Position numbers and translations under genes: made by a program. This document shows, one piece after another, positions 54,552 to 63,550 of a stretch of 64,000 nucleotides of DNA; position 1 is the stretch's first letter, and every line of letters begins with the position of its first letter. This DNA is from Chitinophagaceae bacterium (GTDB lineage: Bacteria > Bacteroidota > Bacteroidia > Chitinophagales > Chitinophagaceae). The stretch covers positions 1-64,000 of the forward strand of contig SAIW01000006.1 of the NCBI GenBank assembly GCA_004028795.1, in the 5' to 3' direction. The notes beneath the pieces were generated by a model that did no database searches, was not told where the DNA came from, and saw only the letters and a program-made list of their open reading frames with translations.

Positions 54552-54576
54552 GTACAAGTGTGCGACGCAACGAAAG
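54552..54576 (+). repeat. Dispersed 25-bp repeat, copy 2
   Basis: GTACAAGTGTGCGACGCAAC matches the sequence at 9215-9239 with about three differences over 25 bases. It lies in the spacer between the FKBP gene and a lipoprotein gene. Confidence 0.5.
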
Positions 54577-54608
54577 TTTAATTGAAATACAAAAGGCGAC
54601 TACAAAAA

Positions 54609-55232
54609 CTAATTACTTACTCTTCTACCCGGTAATACAGTTGTTTTTCGCATACTGTTATCAAACTCACTTTGCTTAACTTCTAACCTAACATCTGCAA
54701 GGCTTCCGCAGGTACCGCAGGAGGCACGGTAAATTAGTTTATTGTACAGTAAATCTGCAGTACCATCTTTCCAGTTGGTGCCGCTGCAAACATAATTTTC
54801 GGGGTAAGTACTTTGCCTGCTGTTAATAAATTTAAACCAGTTATTAGCACCGCCAAAGCTTACACGAAAGCCATCATAATCAACTGAATCTACCACACAA
54901 GGTGTATGCTGTTGTATAACTACTTCATCAATATTTTTCCCGTTGGAAAATTTAATAATACCATTAATAACTTCTGTTTTGCCTTGAACTAGGTTGCGGC
55001 TTAAGATAATTTGCTGATCAACATAAAACTGAACTTTTCTAACATCAATATTATTGGCTTTAAGAATATTGTATAGTTCTCTGGTGAAGGGGATATACAC
55101 ATCCGGTTCTTTTACATAAGGGATAACCGTATCTTTTTTTACGGCCGTTACCGCTTTTTGTACTTTATGGTGGCAGGAACTGATGCTTAATATTGTAAAA
55201 ACCAGTATCAGTATAGCTATTAATTGTTTCAT
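54609..55232 (-). CDS. Lipoprotein of unknown function
   Basis: The 207-residue protein has a lipoprotein signal (SISSCHHK). The mature part is beta-rich with a CSGTNWKDG segment and a CGTCG motif near the C-terminus. No family recognised. The ATG at 55232 begins the signal; the frame is open to 55283. Confidence 0.75.
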   Translation of the reverse strand: MKQLIAILILVFTILSISSCHHKVQKAVTAVKKDTVIPYVKEPDVYIPFTRELYNILKANNIDVRKVQFYVDQQIILSRNLVQGKTEVINGIIKFSNGKNIDEVVIQQHTPCVVDSVDYDGFRVSFGGANNWFKFINSRQSTYPENYVCSGTNWKDGTADLLYNKLIYRASCGTCGSLADVRLEVKQSEFDNSMRKTTVLPGRRVSN

Positions 55233-55338
55233 ACAGATAAATTCTCGCCTAAAATAAATGATTTTCTTAAAATAGCTTTCCACTTAAATAAGGGAACACC
55301 TATTTCTAATTTGGAAAAACGTGTTTAATAAAAATTTA

Positions 55339-55369
55339 TTGTAATACCTCAACAGTTCCGCTACCTTTA
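55339..55369 (+). promoter_or_regulatory. Candidate promoter of the band-7 gene
   Basis: TTG (55339-55341), a 20-base spacer and TACCTTTA (55362-55369), one base off TANNTTTG. The leader would be about 15 bases. Confidence 0.5.
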
Positions 55370-55389
55370 AGTTCTAAAAATTCTAAACG

Positions 55390-56316
55390 ATGCAACTTTT
55401 AAATTATTGGTGGATATTAGTTATTCTTTTTGTTGTCTTCAGCGGGTTGGTTACCGTAACACAAGGTACTGTGGCTGTTATAACTATGTTTGGGAAATAC
55501 CAACGCATATTAAGGCCGGGATTAAATTTTAAAATTCCTGTTTTGGAATCTGTTTACAAAACAATCAGTATTCAGAACCGTTCTGTGGAGCTGGAGTTTC
55601 AGGCGGTAACGGTTGACCAGGCTAATGTTTATTTTAAAAGCATGTTGCTGTATTCTGTTATGAATGCTGATGAAGAAACGGTTAAAAAAGTAGCTTTTAA
55701 ATTTATCAGCGATAAAGATTTAATGCAGGCATTGATAAGAACGGTAGAAGGTTCTATCCGTGCATTTGTGGCCACAAAAAAACAAGCAGAAATTTTATTA
55801 TTAAGAAGAGAAATTGTTGAGTTTGTAAAAGAACAGATTGACCATAGCTTAGAAGATTGGGGTTATCATTTACAAGACCTGCAAATAAATGATATCACTT
55901 TCGACCAACAGGTAATGGAAAGTATGAGCAAAGTGGTTGCCAGCAATAATTTGAAGGCTGCTGCCGAAAATGAAGGTCAGGCTTTATTAATTACTAAAAC
56001 CAAGGCTGCAGAAGCAGAAGGTAATGCCATAAAAATTAGTGCCGAAGCTGAAAAAGAAGCAGCCCGTTTACGCGGACAAGGGGTGGCTTTATTTAGAGAA
56101 GAAGTGGCACGTGGTATGAGCCAGGCTGCAGAACAAATGAAACAAGCTAACTTAGATACCAACGTAATTTTATTCAGTATGTGGACAGAAGCCATTAAAA
56201 ATTTTGCTGAATATGGCAAAGGCAATGTTATTTTCTTAGATGGCAGTAGTGAAGGAATGGATAAAACACTAAAACAGATTATGGGGATTATGAAGGCGGA
56301 TAAAGAGGAGAAGTAA
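55390..56316 (+). CDS. SPFH/band-7 (stomatin-like) membrane protein
   Basis: The 308-residue protein has one N-terminal membrane helix (about 7-28), an SPFH domain (RILRPGLNFKIPVLESVYK to about 190) and a long Ala/Glu-rich coiled-coil (about 190-260; AEAEGNAIKISAEAEKEAARL). Such proteins oligomerise in membrane microdomains and regulate proteases or channels. No NfeD partner gene is adjacent. Confidence 0.9.
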   Translation: MQLLNYWWILVILFVVFSGLVTVTQGTVAVITMFGKYQRILRPGLNFKIPVLESVYKTISIQNRSVELEFQAVTVDQANVYFKSMLLYSVMNADEETVKKVAFKFISDKDLMQALIRTVEGSIRAFVATKKQAEILLLRREIVEFVKEQIDHSLEDWGYHLQDLQINDITFDQQVMESMSKVVASNNLKAAAENEGQALLITKTKAAEAEGNAIKISAEAEKEAARLRGQGVALFREEVARGMSQAAEQMKQANLDTNVILFSMWTEAIKNFAEYGKGNVIFLDGSSEGMDKTLKQIMGIMKADKEEK

Positions 56317-56335
56317 TTGAGAAGATAGAATTTAG

Positions 56336-56371
56336 AAGAAAGGAGATAGAAGAAATTTTATCTCCTTTCTT
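56336..56371 (+). repeat. Perfect hairpin after the band-7 gene
   Basis: AAGAAAGGAGATA pairs with TATCTCCTTTCTT across a 10-base loop, preceded by repeated AGATAGAA-like words. It may be a terminator, or a member of the word-built palindrome set. Confidence 0.6.
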
Positions 56372-56376
56372 AATGA

Positions 56377-56808
56377 CTATATTTTAAATCGATGAAAGAT
56401 TTTCCAATAAATCATAAAACAACTATAAACTATCATAAAGACCCAAAAAAGCAGCCTGTAAGTATTTGCTATCGATTGTCTTGAAGTCTTTGTCTTTATC
56501 CAAATTATAAAGTTTATCACTCCAAAAATAGAGGGTGATAAAAGCCACAAATAAGCATTAGTATCAGAGTATAAAAAACTGTCACTTCCTTCTCCGAAAA
56601 AAAGCATTGATACTACAGGGTATAAATAAAAAATCTGCATTCCGAGAAATAGTTCAACTACTAAAATAACAAAGAACCTAAGCCAATTAATATTCTTGAA
56701 CATACAACTGATTATCAATAAAAATACAAAACTCAACTCTATTAATATTTTCTCCCCCCAATGTGCAAAAGCTTTCTTAAAAAACAATTCATTGGCAATT
56801 TTATTCAC
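56377..56808 (-). CDS. Small membrane protein, function unknown
   Basis: The 143-residue protein has about four hydrophobic helices. No motif recognised. It overlaps a spurious plus-strand ORF (56696-57016). Because a hydrophobic protein from AT-rich sequence can arise by chance, it is only moderately supported. Confidence 0.5.
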   Translation of the reverse strand: MNKIANELFFKKAFAHWGEKILIELSFVFLLIISCMFKNINWLRFFVILVVELFLGMQIFYLYPVVSMLFFGEGSDSFLYSDTNAYLWLLSPSIFGVINFIIWIKTKTSRQSIANTYRLLFWVFMIVYSCFMIYWKIFHRFKI

Positions 56809-56865
56809 AGCAACATACTTGCTTTGTATTAACGCCTACTTTAGTTATACTCAAAATAAGAAAGC

Positions 56866-57567
56866 ATGTTTCGTTTATTGCAGGTTACTACCAATACCGT
56901 TGTTGATACTTTACACAAAGCAACTACTGCTATTCCCGCTGCTCCTGAAAAAATTTCTATGTGGGATTTATTACAGAAAGGTGGTTTTATTATGTACCCT
57001 TTATACTTGCTATTAGTTGCTGCTATTTTTGTTTTTATTGAAAGGCTAATTGCCATAAGTAAAGCTTCTAAGATTGATGCGAGCTTTATGAATATTATCC
57101 GCGATAATATTATCAGCGGAAATGTAAGTGCAGCGAAGAGTTTAGCAAAAAACACCAACAATCCCGTTGCAAGAATTATAGAGAAAGGTATTCAACGCAT
57201 TGGCAAACCCATTGATGCTATTGAAAAAAGTATGGAGAACGTTGGCAGATTGGAAATGTATAAAATGGAACGCAACCTTAATATACTTTCATTAATTGCA
57301 GGCATTGCACCTATGTTCGGTTTTTTAGGAACCATTGTTGGTATGGTGCAATTATTTTACGGCATTGCGTCAACCGGTGAATACACTTTAAATACCATCG
57401 CAGGTGGTATTTATACTAAAATGGTTACAAGTGCAACAGGTTTAATTATCGGTTTAATTGCGTATGTGGGTCATAATTTTTTAACAACGCAGATTGATAA
57501 GACCGCTAACAAAATGGAAAACGCAAGTGCAGAGTTTATAGATACTTTGCAGGAACCAACAAGATAA
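56866..57567 (+). CDS. exbB: ExbB/TolQ/MotA-family proton channel
   Basis: The 233-residue protein has a first membrane helix near 45-65 and two more at about 145-165 and 185-205, with the family motif PMFGFLGTIVGM and the SATGLIIGLIAY helix. It drives TonB-dependent uptake such as that of the receptor at 9276, or Tol-type functions. It is followed by exbD after a 78-bp spacer containing a palindrome. Confidence 0.9.
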   Translation: MFRLLQVTTNTVVDTLHKATTAIPAAPEKISMWDLLQKGGFIMYPLYLLLVAAIFVFIERLIAISKASKIDASFMNIIRDNIISGNVSAAKSLAKNTNNPVARIIEKGIQRIGKPIDAIEKSMENVGRLEMYKMERNLNILSLIAGIAPMFGFLGTIVGMVQLFYGIASTGEYTLNTIAGGIYTKMVTSATGLIIGLIAYVGHNFLTTQIDKTANKMENASAEFIDTLQEPTR

Positions 57568-57575
57568 AGTTATAA

Positions 57576-57638
57576 GTTCAAAAGTTTAAGGTTTAAGGTT
57601 CCACCCAACTTTAAACATTAAACATTAAACTTTTAAAC
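57576..57638 (+). repeat. Word-built near-palindrome between exbB and exbD
   Basis: The left arm GTTCAAAAGTTTAAGGTTTA (57576 on) pairs with the reverse of the right arm (57607-57638), whose units are TTTAAACATTAAAC. The arms are tandem GTTTAAG-type words. It sits inside the operon, so it may control mRNA stability rather than terminate. Confidence 0.6.
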
Positions 57639-57645
57639 AAATTAA

Positions 57646-58050
57646 ATGAACATCAGAAGTAAATTAAGAAAACATCCGGAAGTGCACACAGGTGCATTAA
57701 ACGATATTCTGTTCATTCTTTTATTATTCTTCCTTATTGTATCAACATTGGCAAACCCGAACGTTATTAAGGTTTCTAACCCTAAAGCCAAGAGCGATAC
57801 AAAAGCCAAACAAACTGTTGTTATTACGGTTGATAAAAACCAACAAATCTATATCGGTCAAAAAGCTGTTCCTTTTGAACAATTGGAAAATGATTTGAAA
57901 GAATTTTTGGCTAAAGAAACCGATAAGCCTTCTGTTGTAATTAATGGCGATAGTACTTCTCACTTAGGTACTACTATTAAAGTAATGCAGGTTATCAAAA
58001 AATTAGGTGCAACACCTGTTGTTGCTGTTGATAATAACGGAGCAAAATAA
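57646..58050 (+). CDS. exbD: ExbD/TolR-family protein
   Basis: The 134-residue protein has an N-terminal helix with the key Asp (GALNDILFILLLFFLI) and a periplasmic ExbD fold (VVITVDKNQQIYIGQKAVPFEQLENDL). It is the normal partner of the upstream ExbB. Confidence 0.92.
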   Translation: MNIRSKLRKHPEVHTGALNDILFILLLFFLIVSTLANPNVIKVSNPKAKSDTKAKQTVVITVDKNQQIYIGQKAVPFEQLENDLKEFLAKETDKPSVVINGDSTSHLGTTIKVMQVIKKLGATPVVAVDNNGAK

Positions 58051-58054
58051 AAGC

Positions 58055-58534
58055 ATGAAGAAGATAATTTTCATTTCAATAGCTTTATTATTTTTCTGCA
58101 AAACTTTTTCTCAACAAATAATAACAGACGATATAACAGAGGTTGTTGCCAATATAAAGTCATTGTATCTTAAAGAAGGTTATACAGTTGAGAAAACAAT
58201 CATCCTTTCCAAACTAAAGCAGGGAAAAGATTCAGTAATTAAAATCAATTGTTATTCCGGTAAAAGAATTCTAATTGCTGCAGTATTTGATAAAAAGCCG
58301 GCTAACGATATTCCTGAAAGCAAATTCATCATTAATAAAAAAGGAAAAACTAAAACGTTTACACAAACATTTCCATTTCCTGAAATTCAATTCAATGCTG
58401 CCTTAAACGCTTATTATTCGCTACTGCAATTACAATTACCACCTGAAGCGAATGCACAAAACTGCTTCAGCGAATTAAAAGCAGTTAATACGCAAGGCAA
58501 TAACACATTAGCATTTATAGTAATGATTAAATAG
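58055..58534 (+). CDS. Secreted protein of unknown function
   Basis: The 159-residue product has a signal peptide (MKKIIFISIALLFFCKTFSQ). No domain recognised. It begins 4 bp after exbD, so probably belongs to the exbBD transcript, and its last 8 bp overlap the convergent SDR gene. The ATG at 58055 is the signal-peptide start. Confidence 0.7.
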   Translation: MKKIIFISIALLFFCKTFSQQIITDDITEVVANIKSLYLKEGYTVEKTIILSKLKQGKDSVIKINCYSGKRILIAAVFDKKPANDIPESKFIINKKGKTKTFTQTFPFPEIQFNAALNAYYSLLQLQLPPEANAQNCFSELKAVNTQGNNTLAFIVMIK

Positions 58535-59243
58535 CCTGATGATTAAAAGGCTGTAACACCATTTCACTTACCACACCACTGGCAGGTTGCTGACATAAAA
58601 ACCAAACAGCTTTGGCTGCTTCTTCTGCTACAATCATTTTATCACGCTGCACTCTTAAATCAATCGTATCCCAAAAAGCAGAATCAACACCACCTAAAAA
58701 CAAGTTGGTAATACGTATATCAGTTCGTTTAACTTCTTCTCTTATACTTTGCATCATACCTACCAAACCATATTTACTGGCACTGTAAGCAGCTGCACCG
58801 GCCATAGGCACTTTGCCCAGCACACCGGGAATATTAATGATTAAGCCTTTTTTATTTTCTTTCATCGAAGGAAGAAAATTTTTCATCAATAAAAAAGGAG
58901 CATACAGATTATAATTCAGTGTTCGTAAAAATTCAATTTCCGATAAACTGTCCATTGATTTTATGATACCAATACCCGAAGCATTTACTAACACATCAAC
59001 AGATGTGTAAACTTTAAAGTAAGCTTCTTTTAAAGCTGCTACCTGTTCAGGTACAGATAAATCGGCAGTATAAAAACAATTACTGTTTATATGCAGCTGG
59101 TTGGCAACTTCTGACAGTTTGTTTTCATTTCTTCCTGTTAAAAAAATATTGGCTCCGCCTTGCGATAACAACTTTGCCACTTTGCTTCCTATACCTCCTG
59201 TAGCTCCTGCTATCAGGATATTTTTTCCTTTCAATGTTTCCAT
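58527..59243 (-). CDS. Short-chain dehydrogenase/reductase
   Basis: The 238-residue SDR has the cofactor motif GATGGIG (13-19), a VNASGIG stretch and the YxxxK pair Y153/K157 (YSASK). The catalytic Ser normally 13 residues before the Tyr is replaced: the segment reads INIPGVLGKV with G140 there. It therefore may have altered activity. Substrate unknown. It diverges from the photolyase operon by 52 bp. Confidence 0.88.
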   Translation of the reverse strand: METLKGKNILIAGATGGIGSKVAKLLSQGGANIFLTGRNENKLSEVANQLHINSNCFYTADLSVPEQVAALKEAYFKVYTSVDVLVNASGIGIIKSMDSLSEIEFLRTLNYNLYAPFLLMKNFLPSMKENKKGLIINIPGVLGKVPMAGAAAYSASKYGLVGMMQSIREEVKRTDIRITNLFLGGVDSAFWDTIDLRVQRDKMIVAEEAAKAVWFLCQQPASGVVSEMVLQPFNHQAI

Positions 59244-59295
59244 AATTGATTAATTAAATAGTAAACAAAGGCAATCGCATTTTGTTGTATAAATA

Positions 59296-60774
59296 ATGAA
59301 TGCAGTAACACTTATTTTTCCGCATCAATTGTTTAAACAACATCCTTCAGTTGTAAAAGGAAGAACAATTTATCTTGTTGAAGAATGGTTGTTCTTTCAT
59401 CAATATAATTTCCATCAGCAAAAAATAGTATTACACAGAGCCAGCATGCAGTTTTATAAAAACTATCTGGAGGAGCAAGGCTTTCAGGTAATATATATTG
59501 ATGCATTGCAGGAAATCTGTGATATAAGAAAACTGATTGCACAATTAGCTGAACAGAATATTACTGCTGTTTATTATGCTGATGTTGCTGATAACTGGTT
59601 AGCAAAAAGAATTGAAGAAAGTTGCCGTAGCAATAACATTTTAATACATACTGATGATTCTCCAAACTTTTTAAATACAGTTACAGATTTAAAAAACTAT
59701 ACTGCGACTAAGAAAAATTATTTTCAGACTGATTTTTATATTCAACAACGTAAAAGCAGGAATATTTTAGTAGACAGCAAGCAACAACCTGTTGGCGGTA
59801 AATGGACTTTTGATACAGAAAACAGAGCTAAGTTTCCTAAGGATGAGGTGATACCAGCTTATACTTTTCCCGCAAAAAATGAATTTGTAAAGGAGGCTGA
59901 AAGTTATGTGCAGCAACACTTTCAACATCATTATGGTTTTGTGAATATTAATTACCCAACCACATTTGAAGAAGCAGAACAATGGCTGCAACAATTTATG
60001 CAGCAACGCTTCGGTAAGTTTGGTATTTATGAAGATGCCTTGGTAGCAAAAGAAAATTTCTTGTATCACAGTGTGCTTACGCCAATGTTGAATATTGGTT
60101 TATTAAATCCGCAACAGGTAATTGATGTAGCACTAACTACGGCTGCTCAACAAAAAACTCCGATTAATTCTTTAGAAGGTTTTGTAAGACAAATTATAGG
60201 TTGGAGAGAATTTATTAAAATGGTGTACACCTTAGAAGGAAGCAAACAAAGAACAAAAAATTATTGGGGCTTCACCAGAAAAATACCTGCTTCTTTTTAT
60301 AATGGTACTACAGGTATTGAACCCGTTGATACTACTATCAAAAAAGTATTACAAACAGGTTATAACCATCATATTGAACGATTAATGGTATTAGGCAACT
60401 TTATGTTGCTGTGCGAATTTAATCCCGATGAAGTATGCCAATGGTTTATGGAAATGTATGTTGATAGTTACGATTGGGTTATGGTTCCTAATGTTTATGG
60501 TATGACACAATTTGCTGATGGTGGCTTAATGACTACAAAACCTTATATCAGCGGCAGCAACTACATTCTTAAAATGAGTGATTATACAAAAGGGAAATGG
60601 TGTGAAATATGGGATGCATTGTTCTGGCGTTTTATGCATGTACACAGAAATTTCTTTTTACAAAATCCAAGATTGGGAATGCTTATTAAAACCTTCGATA
60701 AAATGAGTGCAGATAAGCAACAACATCATTTACAAACAGCAGCAAATTTTTTGCTTCAATTAGATAAAGCATGA
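59296..60774 (+). CDS. Cryptochrome/photolyase-related protein (CryPro/DPRP type)
   Basis: The 492-residue flavoprotein belongs to the bacterial (6-4) photolyase-like group: PHQLF start, EDALVAKENFLYHSVLTPMLNIGLL, GWREFIKMVY, HHIERLMVLGNF, VYGMTQFADGG. These enzymes bind FAD, a lumazine antenna and usually a 4Fe-4S cluster. Here the cluster loop is cut down: SDYTKGKWCEIWD (428-439) has Thr for the first Cys and lacks the second, with one Cys left (C436). It overlaps the flavin reductase gene by 4 bp (ATGA). Confidence 0.88.
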   Translation: MNAVTLIFPHQLFKQHPSVVKGRTIYLVEEWLFFHQYNFHQQKIVLHRASMQFYKNYLEEQGFQVIYIDALQEICDIRKLIAQLAEQNITAVYYADVADNWLAKRIEESCRSNNILIHTDDSPNFLNTVTDLKNYTATKKNYFQTDFYIQQRKSRNILVDSKQQPVGGKWTFDTENRAKFPKDEVIPAYTFPAKNEFVKEAESYVQQHFQHHYGFVNINYPTTFEEAEQWLQQFMQQRFGKFGIYEDALVAKENFLYHSVLTPMLNIGLLNPQQVIDVALTTAAQQKTPINSLEGFVRQIIGWREFIKMVYTLEGSKQRTKNYWGFTRKIPASFYNGTTGIEPVDTTIKKVLQTGYNHHIERLMVLGNFMLLCEFNPDEVCQWFMEMYVDSYDWVMVPNVYGMTQFADGGLMTTKPYISGSNYILKMSDYTKGKWCEIWDALFWRFMHVHRNFFLQNPRLGMLIKTFDKMSADKQQHHLQTAANFLLQLDKA

Positions 60775-61271
60775 GCAGAAAGAAACCCTGGAACTTAGTA
60801 AGCCTTCCTGTGTATTCCATCAGCAGTAAAAATGCTGATGGCAATACCAACATGAATATTATAACTTATGCCAATGCAGTAAGTATGCAACCCAAACAAT
60901 TTGTATGTGCTATTTATCATAACACACAAACTTTATTTAATGTTCAACTTAATGCTCATTTTGTATTACAGATTTTAGCTGAACAACAATACAGATTGAT
61001 TGATTTATTGGGAAAGAAATCGGGTAAACAAATCAATAAAGCAGAGCGGTTACATAAAAGAAATTTGTTGATGGAATGGAAAGGTTTTGAAGTATTAAAA
61101 GATTGTGTTGCTGTAATGGAAATGAAAGTACAACCGCTGCAAATTCAGGCAGGGCAAGCATTACCTGACCATCAACTGTATTTATGTGATGTTATAAGCT
61201 ATAAAAACTTAAATGAATCAAAGCCGCTTACATTGGATATTTTAAGAAATAAAAAACTAATACGAATATGA
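60771..61271 (+). CDS. Flavin reductase-like (FMN-binding split-barrel) protein
   Basis: The 166-residue protein has the flavin reductase-like fold (NIITYANAVSMQPKQFVCAI; FVLQILAEQQ; LYLCDVISYK). It probably binds FMN and may reduce or pass flavin. Its start and stop overlap its neighbours by ATGA on both sides (60771-60774 and 61268-61271), so it is translationally coupled to two flavoproteins of light-dependent repair. This suggests it serves them; inference. Confidence 0.85.
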   Translation: MSRKKPWNLVSLPVYSISSKNADGNTNMNIITYANAVSMQPKQFVCAIYHNTQTLFNVQLNAHFVLQILAEQQYRLIDLLGKKSGKQINKAERLHKRNLLMEWKGFEVLKDCVAVMEMKVQPLQIQAGQALPDHQLYLCDVISYKNLNESKPLTLDILRNKKLIRI

Positions 61272-62413
61272 GTGAAAGAAAATTACATGCAGGAGATTCT
61301 TTATTTCCTGACATGCCAAATGTTGCTCCGAAATTTCCCACAGATTATAACAGTATACTCAACAGAATAAATAGTATTAATGCAGTACAATATGCCAAAA
61401 CAAGAAATTTTATTAATGGTGCTGTCACTTATTTATCACCATACATTGCCCGTGATGTAGTGAGTTTATCTTTTATTAAAGAAAAAATTTTACAACGTTA
61501 TTCATTTCATCAATCAGAGAAATTAATACAGGAATTGGCTTGGCGGGAATATTTTCAACGCATCTGGCAATACTATGGAGATAAGATTTTTACTGATGTA
61601 AAACAAAAGCAACCCGACTATATTCATCAACAAATACCTCAGGCTTTAATTAATGCACAAACAGGTATTAAGGGTATTGATGAAGGCATAGCATGCTTAT
61701 ACAGTAATGGTTATATGCACAACCATATTCGTATGTACACTGCTATGCTTACCTGCAATGTTGCCAAAAGTTATTGGCAGTTACCCTCGCAATGGATGTA
61801 TTATTATTTGTTAGATGGCGATATTGCCAGTAACACTTTAAGCTGGCAATGGGTGGCAGCAAGCTTCAGCAGTAAAAAGTATTATGCCAATCAGGAGAAC
61901 ATTAATAAGTACACAGGAACCAATCAACTAAATACTTATTTAGATACAGATTATGATAGTCTAAGAATGATGGATGTTCCTACTGTATTACAAACAACCA
62001 CAACTATATCATTACAAACCAATCTGCCAACTGTATCAGCTATTGAACTTGATAATACGTTACCAACATTTATCTATAACAGTTATAACATAGATCCGCT
62101 TTGGCATACCAATGAAAAAGGCAACAGGGTTTTGTTGTTAGAGCCATCTCACTTTTCAAAATTTCCGATAAGCGATAAAGTGCTTCAATTCATTATTCAA
62201 TTGGCAAAAGATAATATACCCGGCATTCAGATTTTTGTTGGTGAATTTGATGCGTTACGGCAACAAGCAAAAGCTGCCATTCATTATAAAGAACATCCTT
62301 CCAATCAACATTATCAAGGCATAGAGGAAAGCAGAGACTGGATGTTTCCAAACGTAAAAGGTAACTTTAATAGTTTTTTTGCTTACTGGAAAAAATGTGA
62401 AAAGTATTTGTAG
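61268..62413 (+). CDS. Photolyase-like FAD-binding protein with swapped domain order
   Basis: The 381-residue protein starts with the helical FAD-binding domain (about 25-220): YLSPYIARDVVSL, ELAWREYFQRI, GIKGIDEGIACL, GYMHNHIRMYTAML and DGDIASNTLSWQWVA. In classical photolyases this domain is C-terminal. Here an alpha/beta-like domain (about 285-381; GNRVLLLEPSHFSKFP) follows it instead. From memory this layout recurs in Bacteroidetes. Light-dependent DNA repair or signalling is likely. Confidence 0.85.
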   Translation: MSERKLHAGDSLFPDMPNVAPKFPTDYNSILNRINSINAVQYAKTRNFINGAVTYLSPYIARDVVSLSFIKEKILQRYSFHQSEKLIQELAWREYFQRIWQYYGDKIFTDVKQKQPDYIHQQIPQALINAQTGIKGIDEGIACLYSNGYMHNHIRMYTAMLTCNVAKSYWQLPSQWMYYYLLDGDIASNTLSWQWVAASFSSKKYYANQENINKYTGTNQLNTYLDTDYDSLRMMDVPTVLQTTTTISLQTNLPTVSAIELDNTLPTFIYNSYNIDPLWHTNEKGNRVLLLEPSHFSKFPISDKVLQFIIQLAKDNIPGIQIFVGEFDALRQQAKAAIHYKEHPSNQHYQGIEESRDWMFPNVKGNFNSFFAYWKKCEKYL

Positions 62414-62445
62414 TTGTTTAAGTTTGCTGCATACAAAACAACAGC

Positions 62446-63546
62446 ATGCATATTACTTCCATTGATATTTATAAGTATAGTATTCCCATGGTGCCTTTTA
62501 CCATTGCAACAGGTACTATGCATTTTGCACAAAATCTTTTTATACGAATCCATACTAATGAAAATATTATTGGTGTTGGTGAATGTTCAGCATTTCCAAT
62601 GATTGCAGGTGAAACACAAAACACTTGTTTTGAATTAGCAAAAGATTTTGCTCAATTATGGATTGGTAAAAACCCTTTAGATATTGAAGCCAGGATTAAT
62701 GAACTGCATTTAATGATAGCAGGAAATTATACTGCTAAAAGTGCATTTGACTTAGCGTTGTATGATATTGCTGCAAAACAGGCTGGTAAACCATTATATG
62801 CTTTCTTAGGTGGTGACCAAAGAAGAATTGAAAGTGATTTAACAATAGGCATTGATACCCCCGAAAACATGGCAGCTACTGCTGTTGAGTTTATTAATAA
62901 AGCTGTGCATATGATTAAAGTGAAGTTGGGGAAAAATGCTAAAGAAGATGTTGAAAGAATAAAACAAATAAGAACTGCTGTCGGCGATAAAACTATTTTA
63001 AGAATTGATGCCAACCAAGGCTGGAGTTATGATGAGGCAGTGTTTGCATTAACTGAAATAGGCAAATACAATATTCAGTTTTGCGAGCAACCCATGCGTA
63101 AATACAATGATTACTTGTTGCCGCAATTATGCCAACTATCTCCTGTAAAAATTATGGCAGATGAAAGTGTATTTACGCATTACGATGCAGAAAGAATTAT
63201 CAGAGAAAATGCTGCAGCATACATTAATATCAAATTTGCAAAAAGTGGCGGCATATATGAAGCAATAAAAATTAATAAGGTTGCGGAAGAAAATAATATT
63301 CCATGTATGATGGGTGGCATGTTAGAAAGCAGAGTTGCCTTAACAGCCAAAGTACATTTTGCAATGGCCAAACAGAATATTCAGTTTTATGATTTAGACA
63401 CTTGCTTATTAGGCCATAAAGTTGACCCTGTAACCGGGGGTGTTCAATACAACGGTATGAAATTATTATTAGATACAACACCCGGTATTGGTGCAGATGT
63501 GCAGCAAGATTATTTAGATACTTTAGAAAAAGTCACCATTAATTAA
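62446..63546 (+). CDS. Enolase-superfamily dipeptide (L-Ala-D/L-Glu type) epimerase
   Basis: The 366-residue enzyme is in the muconate-lactonising-like subgroup that epimerises dipeptides from peptidoglycan turnover. Catalytic Lys are K160 (in IKVKLG) and K263 (in NIKFAKSGG); metal ligands are D188 (RIDANQGW), E214 (CEQP) and D239 (MADES). MGGMLESR near the end fits. The ATG at 62446 lies 32 bp after the photolyase-like gene on the same strand. Confidence 0.9.
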   Translation: MHITSIDIYKYSIPMVPFTIATGTMHFAQNLFIRIHTNENIIGVGECSAFPMIAGETQNTCFELAKDFAQLWIGKNPLDIEARINELHLMIAGNYTAKSAFDLALYDIAAKQAGKPLYAFLGGDQRRIESDLTIGIDTPENMAATAVEFINKAVHMIKVKLGKNAKEDVERIKQIRTAVGDKTILRIDANQGWSYDEAVFALTEIGKYNIQFCEQPMRKYNDYLLPQLCQLSPVKIMADESVFTHYDAERIIRENAAAYINIKFAKSGGIYEAIKINKVAEENNIPCMMGGMLESRVALTAKVHFAMAKQNIQFYDLDTCLLGHKVDPVTGGVQYNGMKLLLDTTPGIGADVQQDYLDTLEKVTIN

Positions 63547-63550
63547 TATG

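Noticed and set aside
56696-57016. Plus-strand ORF of 106 codons
   Set aside because: It overlaps the minus-strand membrane ORF and the start of exbB in other frames, and has no recognisable features.
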